DNA of 64,000 bases, from contig OZ020515.1 in assembly GCA_963971425.1 (NCBI GenBank), forward strand, positions 32,871,856 to 32,935,855, in the 5' to 3' direction. The notes below the pieces were generated by a model. That model ran no database searches, had not been told where the DNA came from, and saw only the letters and a program-made list of their open reading frames with translations. Below are positions 11,560-21,218 of the stretch, in pieces (the stretch's first letter is position 1; each line of letters starts with the position of its first letter). The DNA is from Bryoerythrophyllum caledonicum. Taxonomy: Eukaryota; Streptophyta; Bryopsida; Pottiales; Pottiaceae. A program made the translations under genes and the position numbers.

Positions 11560-13471
11560 TGTGAGCCAAATAAACCGCCCTCTAACGGGTGGCTTACCTT
11601 GAACACAAGACCCTAAGTGTGGGATACAGCCCCTTGTTCAACCATCATTCGACCATCCATACGAGCAGGGTGACCCATAGTGTGGTTACTTAAGAAGGTT
11701 CATTACTGATTAGTGTTGTGATGGCTGAATTCAACCTTAATTTGAACCCAACCTTTAAACAAGCATAAGTTCCACCTTAAGACTCCGTTTCCAACGTTTT
11801 AAAGCATAGGTAGGTTCAATTTAACCTTGTGAACTTGAATAGGACCTCAGAAACCAATTCCAGACCTAAGTGCGACCCTGACAGCAGCGGCCAGCAGACA
11901 TGCTTCTTCTTTTTATACCCAGAGTTTAATCCTTCATTATCTTCGTGGTTATGACTCCGTTTTCTATGTTTGTTTACAGAATTCTTAATAGTTTTTCTTG
12001 CTTAACAGGATGGCAGCCTTCAATTAACCCTTTGACTCAATCCTTGACTCACAGCCAACGACCAGCAGTGCACACTTAACTTACACGTTTATTCCAAATC
12101 GTGCAACATACATTCACGTGTATACCACATGCATTCACACAAGTAATCTTATTCGATCATCATACCATACATGAGTCCCCAGCTACGTTCCCTCACTACT
12201 TGCATTCAACTGGTTGTTTTGTTATATTGATGGAAACCCTAATTCTATTGCAAATTGGACAGCGCTTCCGCGCAATTTGTGTAACTGGGAAAAATTAGGG
12301 TTCCTTCTTCACATGCAGTTAAGGGACAGGTGAATTGATTAGAGAAAAGTAGGAGGCTCCCTGATTCTACACGGTTCACCCTTTGCTTTGGTGTCCAAGT
12401 TCTTCCTCGCCTTCAGCTCGTCCTCTTCGTGATGATCTTCGTGTTCATCCCAGCCTTCAGCTCGTCCTCTTCGTGATGATCTTCGTGTTCTTCCTCGCCT
12501 TCAGCTCGTCCTCTTCGTGATGATCTTCGTGTTCTTCACCGCCTTCAGCTCGTCCTCTTCGTGATGATCTTCGTGTTCTTCCTCGCCTTCAGCTCGTCCT
12601 GTGTGTGACCGGGGCTTCCGGCTCTATCTCTTTTCTCAGTCTCTCTCTCTCGTTTATTTCTTCTCTCCCCACATTCCTTGCACACTCACTAATGAGCTCC
12701 TCCAGGGGGTAACCCCCAAGCCCTTGCTTCCCTTGCGTTCCCAAGGATGTTCCCTACCGTCTTTTCCTTCCTCCATAAATGACCTTTTGAATAAAAAACC
12801 ATTAACCTATATCTATTTAAGTCCGTGCCATCCTTGCACTAACAAAAGTGGGTGTCTCACTAAGCAAGGAATATCTAAATCTAAACTTTAACTCCATGCC
12901 ACATGGTATGTGCATGATCTCCAATAAGTGAGCTATTAAGCTAAATTCAAGGATGCTTAATCTAATTAATCTACCTAAATTGAATTCCCCTTGCTTGGGG
13001 TTAGGATTAATTTACCAAGTGATGGTGAGGGTTTTTCCCACTTCTTATGGACCCTTTTAACTTATTTTTTCATGGTTTTTCTAGGCCCCATTCCGTTTTT
13101 TTTCCTCCCACCATTCTTCTTCTTCTCCTAATTTTTCCCGTGGTTTCTTCACCGTGGCCACTTGTGGTCCCCGACTAGGTAGGAGGTACATTCTTCTCCA
13201 CCACTTCAATTTCTACTTCTTTTCTATTGTTTTTTTTTCCAACCTTTTCTCTATTTTTTCCTTTCTATTTCTTTTTTAGTTAACTTCATAAAATTCTTGG
13301 TTGCCACCATGTGGCTCCTAATTAAAGAATTAGCGCATGGAAAAGCTATTTAGCCATTTTGATCAAAAACCATGAGCTAACCAATGGGATAACCCATTTC
13401 CTCTACTTGTTAACCTTAATGGACACGCTGCGTGGTCCTTTCCTCACTGTGAGCTGTTTTTGCGGCTCACA
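11560..13471 (-). repeat. N0 3' LTR (gypsy family G)
   Basis: This 1.9-kb LTR has ends TGTGAGCC and GGCTCACA and matches the LTRs at 44,931-49,365, 45,509-47,465 and 50,888-53,416. Its sense strand is minus, the same as the N0 pol fragments at 13,536-13,823 and 23,315-25,057, so it is read as the 3' LTR of N0. Short frames inside it recur in the other LTRs and are not genes. No purine tract is obvious at 13,472-13,490 and the integrase is cut short, so sequence between pol and LTR has been lost. Confidence 0.7.
12411..12600. repeat. 44-bp tandem repeat in N0 LTR
   Basis: About 4.3 units of 44 bp begin with CTTCAGCTCGTCCTCTTCGT at 12,411, 12,455, 12,499, 12,543 and 12,587. The equivalent place in LTR 45,509-47,465 carries a 43-bp repeat (reverse-complement motif), and LTR 50,888-53,416 carries a 26-bp repeat. 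The LTRs share a repeat-prone spot with different unit lengths. Confidence 0.85.
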
Positions 13472-13535
13472 CATGGCGGCCATCTGGGACAACTTGAAGA
13501 GGCAGAGAACCCATCTCTTGCTCATGGGCACACGG

Positions 13536-13823
13536 TCAAGTCCTATCTTTTCGTGTTCGAATGACCCAGGGTAGTAACAACCATTGGGAGGTCCAATTAG
13601 TGAAGTATTCGGTTACAACCACTATGTGCTTTATCCCACTAGAGGAGCTAGGGTGTACCTCTCCCATGTAGTCAATACCCCACTTCTCAAATGGAACCAA
13701 GGGCAAGGATACGCGCAATGGCATGCTCATTCTAAGGTCATTTCGGGCATACCGTTGACAAGCGTCGCATCGCTTGGTGTACTCATGGGCGTCTTGGAAC
13801 AACGTGGGCCAATAGTAGCCCGT
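13536..13823 (-). pseudogene. N0 integrase fragment (distal part)
   Basis: On the minus strand this encodes the second half of a gypsy integrase zinc-binding domain (YYWPT...CDACQ) and the start of the catalytic core (WGIDYMGE, with the first catalytic Asp in DYMGE). Homology fades after VTEYFTNWT, so the rest of the core is missing. The frame continues directly from the zinc-binding part at 23,315 onward once the N1 insertion is ignored. The two halves were one reading frame before N1 inserted. Confidence 0.75.
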
Positions 13824-14043
13824 TGTCGTGATGCGATACAGTTCATCATATAAAAAAATAAGATTTAGAAGAAAAAATGGGAACTTAGCTGGTTAAGGTA
13901 ATTGTGGAGAATAAACGATTTTTTCCTCAATTACCCTACCAGGCCAGAAGCTTATCTTAGAGGATCTTTACTGCATCTTGTCACTAGCTCAGGGCTTAGG
14001 AGCGTCAACTAGCTGGATTTACTGCTGATTCCGGCAGTCCCCT

Positions 14044-14140
14044 GACCACGCGAGCGCCAGCCGCTCTGACAAGTCAAGGAATCGAACCCGGACCGGCAAG
14101 GTGCAACGAAAAGCTTAGCCAGCCGAACTAAGCCGTGGTC
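14044..14140 (-). other. tRNA-like sequence inside N1 LTR
   Basis: On the minus strand a 97-nt segment begins GACCACG and ends CGTGGTC, which could pair as a 7-bp acceptor-like stem. Inside it are TTAGTTCGGCTGG (close to the pol III A box) and GGGTTCGATTCC (close to the B box) at tRNA-like spacing. It also has a GAGCG...CGCTC hairpin that normal tRNAs lack. It may be a captured tRNA or SINE head. The second copy is at 21,933-22,029. Confidence 0.5.
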
Positions 14141-14484
14141 GATGGCAGTACGTGGGCTCTAATGATATTTAAGCTATTCTCTAATTCTTCTGAGATCAAA
14201 AAACTTAAATAGAGTGCTATGGTATTATAGTTTGTAGTAGAAATAAGAAATGTTTAGTTTGGGGGTTAGTTTAGGGGGAGAAATATAGTGCCAACTTGTA
14301 GTAGAGTTGTAGGTTAGGAAATAAAAGTCAAGCTAGGCTTATGTGGGAAGATTTGGATAAGATTTGGAGGTAAATAGACTTTGGTGTCCAAAGGTGAGTC
14401 AAAAGGAAGGCTAGAGAAGCATGGGCTGATTTAGGCCCTTGACTTTTCTTCCCTCCTCCCTCGGCCAAAGCCTCCTCCATTTAG

Positions 14485-14493
14485 TATAAAAAG
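14485..14493 (+). promoter_or_regulatory. N1 LTR TATA box
   Basis: TATAAAAAG sits in the middle of the LTR, so transcription would start near 14,515. The four 180-bp repeats then fall in the transcribed R/U5 part. The same box in the 3' LTR is at 22,374-22,382. Confidence 0.6.
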
Positions 14494-14573
14494 ACGCTCG
14501 GGTTTTCGAGTGTGACAGGTAGAGTTTTGTGAGTTTTGACGTCAGTTTTTAGAGTGTTGTAGAACTTGTTAAT

Positions 14574-15260
14574 AGCTTTCCAACAAGCTATCACACACTC
14601 CAATCGGAGTTATGTAGAAGCTGTGGTGTGGATTTGAATAAACAAGGGTACTGCTGCCATGAATTTTTGAGAGCAGTAACTTTGATTCCATATAGAAACT
14701 TGTATACAAAGAGTGAGATAGTGAATCTTTATGTGTAGAGTGGTGGTTGAATTAGCTTTTCAATGAGCTATCACAAGCTCAAATCCGAGTTGTTATGGAT
14801 TTGTGGCACTTAATCTATTGAAGGAGTGTTCTCGGAGGCGCGGGTTTTATTCCACAAGTTTCAAGCAGTGACTTTGAGTAACTATAATTCATTGCATATA
14901 GAGTCAGTAGGATTGAGAATTTTATCACTTGTTAATCTTGTTGTTAGCTTTTCAAAAAGCTATTACGTAGGTGGATTGGAGTTGGTTTGAGAGAGTTATG
15001 CTAGATTGATTGGAAAGGAGTCAGCTGCCTTGAGCAAATTAGAGCAGTGACTTTGATTCCTCATAGAAGCATTTGTATAGATCTTCTTATATTCAAATTT
15101 TGTACGTATGAGCCTTACTGTATTAGCTTTCTAGGAAGCTATTGCATGCTCATATAAAGCTAAGTATGAAGTGGTAGAGCTTGATAGAATGAGAGAAGGT
15201 TCTGCTACCCCAAGTTTACTCAAACTACTTGTTTAATCACTTGCGAGGGTTTGTCAAGAT
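14574..15260 (+). repeat. Four diverged 180-bp repeats in N1 LTR
   Basis: Units start with AGCTTTC/AGCTTTT at 14,574, 14,754, 14,946 and 15,125. Each has a small hairpin (AGCTTTCCAACAAGCT in the first), then a motif near AATCGGAGTT, then GAGCAGTGACTTTGATTCC. They are old, imperfect tandem copies. The same hairpin plus GATCGGAGTTGT motif recurs four times at 185-bp spacing in the unrelated family G LTR (47,841-48,420). Confidence 0.75.
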
Positions 15261-15427
15261 GAGTCAAGAAGTTTACCTTTAGAGAAGATTAAAGTCTTAC
15301 TTTGTTTTATTTCAAGTTTATCACCAATGAAGATCGTCTTTATTACACCTCCCTTCTTTCTTTGCTGAAATTGGTAGCAGCCAAGAACCCTGTGTTTTCC
15401 CAAGGCAAATTCTCTCTCCACGACATT

Positions 15428-15445
15428 TGGTGCTTCCACTGAGAG
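15428..15445 (+). promoter_or_regulatory. N1 primer binding site
   Basis: TGGTGCTTCCACTGAGAG lies 2 bp after the LTR end, the expected position for a tRNA primer site starting with TGG. The tRNA species is not identified. Confidence 0.6.
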
Positions 15446-15477
15446 TGCTTTGGGGCTACTTATTTTTTCAAGACAAG

Positions 15478-18111
15478 ATGGGAGATCACGAGGGTGGGTC
15501 ATCCTCTGAGGGTGGTGTTGGGGATATTGGTGGTGGTGTCAGTTTCACGGCGGACTTTGTTCGGGCCATGCAGTTGTTTATGGGCCAACAGGCTACTAAT
15601 ATGGCAGGACAAGGAGCTACGAAAGCATTGAGGGATGTCATCAGTAAGATTGGAAGATTTGATGGCAAGAATATCACGGGGTTTTTGAGGGCATACACTT
15701 GCGAGATGGAGATTTATCAGGTGCCTGAGGCACGAATGATAGAAACGTTTGATCTTGCAGTTGTGCCCGAGATTCGAGAAAGGGTGAGAGAACTCCATGA
15801 TGTAGTGAATGTGAATACATGGGCAAGGTTTGCTGAGAGGTTGAAGGAAGAGTATTTCGATGAAGATTCTCAGCGAATGTCTAAGAGGGCATTCTTAGAG
15901 TGGGTGGAAATACAGCCTGGAAAGACCATGGGGCCGAACGAACTCTTGAGAGAGTTTGAGAAGAAGTATGGTCAACTTCCACTATCTGAGAAGCGGCTTC
16001 TTGATACGAGGAAGTCTGAATTGTTTCTCCAAGCTGCTGATGATGTCTTGGAAGACAGACTCCTTCTTATTCTTCAGGACGTGACAGCCGAGGGAGGTTT
16101 TAATCCCGACTGGAGGAGATTGGAGGAGTCAGTGAGCCTTATTGCCAAGCAGCAACGTGTAAAGGCTCGTGGAGTTATATCAAGGGGTGATGCACCATCG
16201 GTATCGATTTCCAAGACTCCAGCATCTTCGGTATCTTCAACGCCATCGAGTTCGTCTAGTGGCAAAGTCCTTGATAATGACACTCTTGAAGATCTTGTGA
16301 AAGGCCTCAAGGAACTGAAGGTGGAGATGAGTGCTCTGAAAAAGGGCCGTATGACAAACGACTCCCGCCCTACAGATAGCTCGAGAGGATTTGTTGTGCG
16401 ATGTATCTATTGTGATGACCCAAATCACAAACGTGGAGACTGCAAGTTTTTTGCAGATGACTTAAAGGCGGGTATCATTATTTTCAGAGAAGGGATGATC
16501 AGAGATGCTGCATCAGGTGATCCACTGGCCACGAACTTTGGCAGAGGAGGGATGAAGAAACTGGTGGATGATAAGCTAGGTAGGACTAGCTCTATTCATC
16601 TCAGAGATGCCGAGACTTATAATGTTCAAGCAGTACAGAATGGGGTGGAAGCATTTTCAAACCCCAATCGAGAAGTTATGATCAGAGGGGCTCAAATTAT
16701 CAGAAGTCTAACAGGTTGGGATGATCCTGTGGACTCCAATACCATCAGAGCCTACTTGGGAAGTGAGAAAGGAGAAAAAGAGCCTCAGGATGTGTTTGTA
16801 GAAGTGAAGAGAGGTAGAAATACAGAAGAAGAGACTGAAGAACCTGCTAGCAAGAAGAAGACACCTATTGGGAAGGAAAATATTCAGAACCAAGGGCCAG
16901 CAAGTCAAACACGACAGAGGCAAGAAGGACGACCTTCTACCTCTCATCCAGGAGATGCACCGCTTCCGAAGGAGAAGTGGGAGGAAAGAATGAGTGGTGA
17001 GAAGAAAGGGAAAGAAGATGGAGTAAAGGGGAAGGGCAAAGCACCGGCTTATAAACTTCAATCTGATATTGAGACCTCTATCGATATGAAAGGTATTCTA
17101 GAAGAGAGGATTTTGGATGCCAAGATTGAGTTTACTCTGAGAGAAGCCCTTGGCATAGCCAAAAAAGACTTTCATGAGCTCATCATTGATGTCATTAAGA
17201 GGAAGAGACAGATCACTGTCGAAACGGTGATGACCAGAGCATTGGACACCCATATGACAGAAGATGAAGAAGAAGAAATTGGCCAAGTATTTGCTTTGAT
17301 GTATGACCGTGTGGGTACAAAAAGCCAAGACCAGAAGACAAAGAGTGATGAAGATGATGAAGGGATTGAAGAACTATTGGATGGAGAAATGGAGGATGAG
17401 ATTTTGAAGATGTTTGCTTGCAATTGTGAAATCAAGAGTATAAATGAAGCAAACAAGAACCAAGAAGAGAAGGTGGCAGGAGAGAAGGATGGAGCACTTG
17501 TGGTGGATGAGACACTACAAGTCAGTGGAGAAGAGGCTTTTATAGAAGCCAATGTTTCTTGTTGCTTGCACAACAGGTCTCAAGTGATACGTGGGAGTGA
17601 AGCAATGACAGCCTTTACTCATCCATTTTGGGCAAGAGCTACTACAGAGACACGTGTTAAACTTGGAGACTTGGATGAGACTTTTTTAGCCCTTGTGGAC
17701 CATGGTTCAGAAATTAATATCATATCCAGGAAGTTATATGAGAAAGGAAAATGGCCTATTGATATTAACCATGGATGGGTGATGCGGGCAGCAAACAATG
17801 AGAAAGGCAAGTTGTATGGAGCATGTCCAGCGGTCAAGACCAAGATTGGAAATGTTGAGGTGGAACAAAACTACTTTGTTCAAAACTATGGGTCTTATCC
17901 TATTATCCTTGGTCAGCCATATATTACAGCAACAAGAATGGAGACCAAGGTTTTGGATGATGGCTCACATTATGCGAGAATTCGTAGTTTGGATGGGATG
18001 CAAGCTGTACAGTTTTTCACCGTGAAATCAAACAATGAGAGACATAGGGATCAGCTTAGAGATGAACCTATGGGTTATGACCGTGGCAACGAAGACTTTC
18101 AGGATTTCTAG
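15478..18111 (+). CDS. gag-pro: N1 Gag-protease polyprotein
   Basis: This is an 877-residue reading frame. The ATG at 15,478 (MGDHEGGSS) is preferred because the frame upstream begins only with a TTG inside the primer site. Residues about 50-250 form an alpha-helical capsid-like region. A single zinc knuckle of CX2CX4HX4C type (CIYC...HKRGDC) lies at residues 309-322. A long charged, lysine/glutamate-rich linker follows. A retropepsin-like domain with active site DHGSE at about residue 741 comes next, followed by ILGQP. The protease is therefore fused to Gag, and Pol follows in the -1 frame, overlapping the TAG stop. The frame is intact. It should form virus-like particles in the cytoplasm and cleave the polyproteins. 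Confidence 0.9.
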   Translation: MGDHEGGSSSEGGVGDIGGGVSFTADFVRAMQLFMGQQATNMAGQGATKALRDVISKIGRFDGKNITGFLRAYTCEMEIYQVPEARMIETFDLAVVPEIRERVRELHDVVNVNTWARFAERLKEEYFDEDSQRMSKRAFLEWVEIQPGKTMGPNELLREFEKKYGQLPLSEKRLLDTRKSELFLQAADDVLEDRLLLILQDVTAEGGFNPDWRRLEESVSLIAKQQRVKARGVISRGDAPSVSISKTPASSVSSTPSSSSSGKVLDNDTLEDLVKGLKELKVEMSALKKGRMTNDSRPTDSSRGFVVRCIYCDDPNHKRGDCKFFADDLKAGIIIFREGMIRDAASGDPLATNFGRGGMKKLVDDKLGRTSSIHLRDAETYNVQAVQNGVEAFSNPNREVMIRGAQIIRSLTGWDDPVDSNTIRAYLGSEKGEKEPQDVFVEVKRGRNTEEETEEPASKKKTPIGKENIQNQGPASQTRQRQEGRPSTSHPGDAPLPKEKWEERMSGEKKGKEDGVKGKGKAPAYKLQSDIETSIDMKGILEERILDAKIEFTLREALGIAKKDFHELIIDVIKRKRQITVETVMTRALDTHMTEDEEEEIGQVFALMYDRVGTKSQDQKTKSDEDDEGIEELLDGEMEDEILKMFACNCEIKSINEANKNQEEKVAGEKDGALVVDETLQVSGEEAFIEANVSCCLHNRSQVIRGSEAMTAFTHPFWARATTETRVKLGDLDETFLALVDHGSEINIISRKLYEKGKWPIDINHGWVMRAANNEKGKLYGACPAVKTKIGNVEVEQNYFVQNYGSYPIILGQPYITATRMETKVLDDGSHYARIRSLDGMQAVQFFTVKSNNERHRDQLRDEPMGYDRGNEDFQDF

Positions 18112-21100
18112 ATTGCACGCGTGGAGACTGGGGATCCACGGGTGCTAACAGATCATTGAATACTACATTCCCCAGTCTAAAAAATGGTGGTTGTGGACTT
18201 TTAAGTTTAGCAAAGGATGGTTTGGTCAATTTTACAAAAATTACAGAGTTGGACCGTGTACATAAGAGATGGATTAGAAAGACTGAAGAAAAGTTAAAAA
18301 GAGTGGGTGTGGTATTGAGTGATGAGTGTATTACAGGAGTTATAGAAGAGGAAGGTTTTTCAGACGATATAGTAAGAGCTTTGGAAGGAGTGTTAGCTCA
18401 AAGCTCGGGACCAAGAGATGTTATAATCGAGATTCATTCAAGGGAACTTTATGACGAGGTACTGGAAACAACAACAACCATGGAGTCTACCGGAAGTTAT
18501 GTTCCTCATCTCGAGGCTAAGGTTAATACCAAATACAAGACCGTGGCAAAGAAAGTGAGGCCGGTGGCAACTCAATTGCCACCAGACACTGAGGAACATA
18601 TCAAGCAGGCTGAAAAGGAGCCAGGGCTAAGGGAAATAAGGAAAATTGGCCACAAGTTTACTGAGGAGTCATTGGCTGGACTAAAGATTGGAGGGGGTGA
18701 TTTCTTACATGCACAAGAAATAAAAATGTTCCAAGATATGCTCTCTAAACATGGAAAATCATTTTCTTCTTCACCAGAAGAAATTGGATGTGTTCATCCT
18801 AGTGTGGTTGTACCAATGGTGATTTTTACAGTTCCTCATGTGCCGTGGGACTTAAAGCCTATACCAGTGCCAAGAGCATTACTTCCTAAGTTGGTGAATT
18901 TGTTGAAAGAGAAGATGCAGATGGGTATACTTGAGCCTTCAATGGCTCCATACTCCAACCGTTGGTTTACAGTGCCAAAGAAGTCTGGTGCACTTAGATT
19001 TATACAAGATATGCAGCCAGCCAATAAGGTTACTATTAGAAACAAAGGGTCAGGGCCAATTGTGGATGAGGTTGCTGAAGCATTTGCAGGACATGCCATC
19101 TATTCCATTGGAGACTTATATTCTGGTTATGATCAGTTCCAACTTGCGAACAAAAGCAGAGATCTGACTACCATGAAAACTCCATTAGGACTTGTTAGAA
19201 TGTGCACATTGCCTCAGGGAGCCACTAATTCGGTGGCACATATGCAAAACGCGATGAACCAGATCCTCAAGGATTTTGTGCCTGAGAAAACTATACCCTT
19301 TGTAGATGATATTCCCATTAAAGGCTGCAAAGAAGAAATCAAGGACTTGACTATGGATGACGATGGTTGCAGAGTATTTGTCAAGAACCACATAAGAGAT
19401 GTGGAAATGATCTTAAACAGACTTGGAGAGGTGGACTTGACATTATCCATAGAGAAGTCCAAGTTTGGTGTTGATGAGATTATTGTGGTTGGTCATTTGT
19501 GTGGAGTATACGGCAGAAAACCTAACCCTGAGAAAGTAGATGCTATCTCGAGGATGAAGCCATGTGGTAGCATCACTGAAGTAAGGAGGTTCTTAGGGGC
19601 TTGTGTCTTCTACCAAATATGGGTTCCACATTTTGCTCATCTTGCTGATCCGTTGTACAAGCTTTTGAGGAAAGGGATTAAATTCAAGTGGGGGCAAAAA
19701 CAAGAGTTAGCCATGGAAGGCTTGAAGGAAACTTTGATGTCTCCACCAGTTTTGAAGCAAGCGGATTACAACTGTGGTAGACCAATCATTATAACAGTGG
19801 ATACGAGTCCAATTGCTACAGGTTGGGCTGTTGGTCAAGATGATACAGAAGGACGAAGGTATGCCATAAGATTTGGAGCAAGAATTCTCACAGAACGTCA
19901 AAGAGCGTATCCACAAGTGAAGAGAGAACTTTTAGGGGCACTTACAGCATTGAAGGCAGAAAGAAACTATTTAATTGGTGCTAATGTTGTGCTTGAGACT
20001 GATTGTTTACCATTACTCGGAATGGTGGCTAATTGCTCTACTCCAGATATTGCGATGTTGAGATGGATAGCATATATCAGATCACTGAATCCTGTGTTAA
20101 CACATATTACTGGCAAGATGAATTCAGTGGCAGATATGTTATCAAGAGCCAGATTTATGTGCGAGGAAGAGATGGTGGCACAAGAGATTGGAGAGGACTA
20201 TGAGGAAAAGGATTATGGTTATGTTATGACACTTGATGGGTTGGACTCAAGTGATGGTGATTTACCTTTCAAGGTAGATCTATTTGAAGGAAGGCTGAAG
20301 GATATTGGCTTATATCTCAGCACTTTGAAGAAACATAGAGACTGGTCAGACAAGACATTTAAAGATATTAGACACCAGTCTTATGGTTATCTTTTGAGAG
20401 ATGGATTGTTATGGAAGAGGCCAAAGAGGAAAGATGGGGTGCCGTTAAGAGTGGTTGGTGATACTGATACCAAAAATCAAGTCCTCAAAGAATTTCATGA
20501 CACACTTTGGGCAGGACACAGAGGGATTTGGGCCACTTACAACAAAATCAAAGAACGGTATTGGTGGAAGGGTTTGTACAAGGATGTGGAAGAATTTGTA
20601 GCTTCATGCATTGATTGTCAACTCCAATCAAAAATTAGATATAGAGATGAGTTGCATCCAACCTACCCGCTTGCCATACATTTTCAATGGGTAATTGACT
20701 TAGTCGCGATGCCATCAGGTTTGTGGAGTATGAAGTACCTTGTTTTGGCAAGGGAAGAACTCTCAAACTTTGTAGAAGGTAGAGCCTTAAGAACTAAGTC
20801 TACCGAAGGAATTTGTAGGTTCATCCTAGAAGACATTTTCAGCAGATATGGTAGTGTTGGTAGAATGAGAGCAGATCGTGGAGAATTGAATGCAGTTGAA
20901 GCTAGAAGTTTTTTCCAAAGGTATGGTGTGAAGCTGAGGCTGACTACTGCTTATAACCCTGAGGCTAATGGCAAGAGTGAACGAGGACATCCTCCAATTA
21001 TCAACGCACTAGTCAAAGCCTGTAAAGGAAAACCGAAGCATTGGCCTAGACTTCTACCATTTGCATTGTGGGCAGACAGGACTACACATAGTACTGTCAC

Positions 21101-21218
21101 TGGCTATATGCCAATTGAGCTTATGATGGGGCAAAAACCAATATTGCCTGTAGAAGATTCGATGCCTACTTGGGTGTTTTCGGATTGGGAAGATGGAGTT
21201 ACCACAGAAAGATATTAG
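18111..21218 (+). CDS. pol: N1 Pol: reverse transcriptase, RNase H, integrase
   Basis: Pol is open in the -1 frame from the Gag stop and has no good ATG, so expression probably needs recoding. The site around 18,100-18,111 has no textbook slippery heptamer. In order: spacer; RT with KEKMQMGILEPS, DLYSGYDQF and LPQGATNS; catalytic FVDD near 19,300; GHLCGVYGRKPNP; RNase H with TVDTSP, ERQRAYPQVKRELLGAL and ETDCLPLLG; integrase zinc-binding H-H-C-C (HDTLWAGH...CIDCQ, about 20,500-20,630); and a catalytic core with Asp in IDLVAMP, Asp at 20,874 and Glu at 20,979, 34 residues apart. The frame stops at 21,218, before the integrase C-terminal module, which continues in the next frame. All core active-site residues are present. 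Confidence 0.88.
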   Translation, partial: DCTRGDWGSTGANRSLNTTFPSLKNGGCGLLSLAKDGLVNFTKITELDRVHKRWIRKTEEKLKRVGVVLSDECITGVIEEEGFSDDIVRALEGVLAQSSGPRDVIIEIHSRELYDEVLETTTTMESTGSYVPHLEAKVNTKYKTVAKKVRPVATQLPPDTEEHIKQAEKEPGLREIRKIGHKFTEESLAGLKIGGGDFLHAQEIKMFQDMLSKHGKSFSSSPEEIGCVHPSVVVPMVIFTVPHVPWDLKPIPVPRALLPKLVNLLKEKMQMGILEPSMAPYSNRWFTVPKKSGALRFIQDMQPANKVTIRNKGSGPIVDEVAEAFAGHAIYSIGDLYSGYDQFQLANKSRDLTTMKTPLGLVRMCTLPQGATNSVAHMQNAMNQILKDFVPEKTIPFVDDIPIKGCKEEIKDLTMDDDGCRVFVKNHIRDVEMILNRLGEVDLTLSIEKSKFGVDEIIVVGHLCGVYGRKPNPEKVDAISRMKPCGSITEVRRFLGACVFYQIWVPHFAHLADPLYKLLRKGIKFKWGQKQELAMEGLKETLMSPPVLKQADYNCGRPIIITVDTSPIATGWAVGQDDTEGRRYAIRFGARILTERQRAYPQVKRELLGALTALKAERNYLIGANVVLETDCLPLLGMVANCSTPDIAMLRWIAYIRSLNPVLTHITGKMNSVADMLSRARFMCEEEMVAQEIGEDYEEKDYGYVMTLDGLDSSDGDLPFKVDLFEGRLKDIGLYLSTLKKHRDWSDKTFKDIRHQSYGYLLRDGLLWKRPKRKDGVPLRVVGDTDTKNQVLKEFHDTLWAGHRGIWATYNKIKERYWWKGLYKDVEEFVASCIDCQLQSKIRYRDELHPTYPLAIHFQWVIDLVAMPSGLWSMKYLVLAREELSNFVEGRALRTKSTEGICRFILEDIFSRYGSVGRMRADRGELNAVEARSFFQRYGVKLRLTTAYNPEANGKSERGHPPIINALVKACKGKPKHWPRLLPFALWADRTTHSTVTGYMPIELMMGQKPILPVEDSMPTWVFSDWEDGVTTERY

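Larger units (their letters stand above)
13824..15425 (+). repeat. N1 5' LTR
   Basis: The boundaries are set by comparison with the 3' copy 7,889 bp downstream. It starts TGTCGTGATGCG and ends CTCTCCACGACA. It holds a tRNA-like segment on the minus strand, a TATA box and four diverged 180-bp repeats downstream of that box. Confidence 0.95.

Noticed and set aside
12101..12298. Small protein frame starting MQHTFTCIPHAF
   Set aside because: It recurs at 48,627-48,824 in another LTR copy and lies wholly within LTR sequence, with no domain.
11555..13476. Solo LTR with target duplication at 11,560-13,471
   Set aside because: Flanks TCTTC and CATGG do not match, and the orientation and adjoining integrase fragment fit the 3' LTR of N0.
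14044..14140. Functional tRNA gene
   Set aside because: It has an extra hairpin, poor anticodon and T-stem pairing, and lies inside an LTR present twice. Kept only as tRNA-like.
15427..15477. Upstream extension of N1 gag
   Set aside because: It would begin at a TTG inside the primer binding site. The ATG at 15,478 is a better start.
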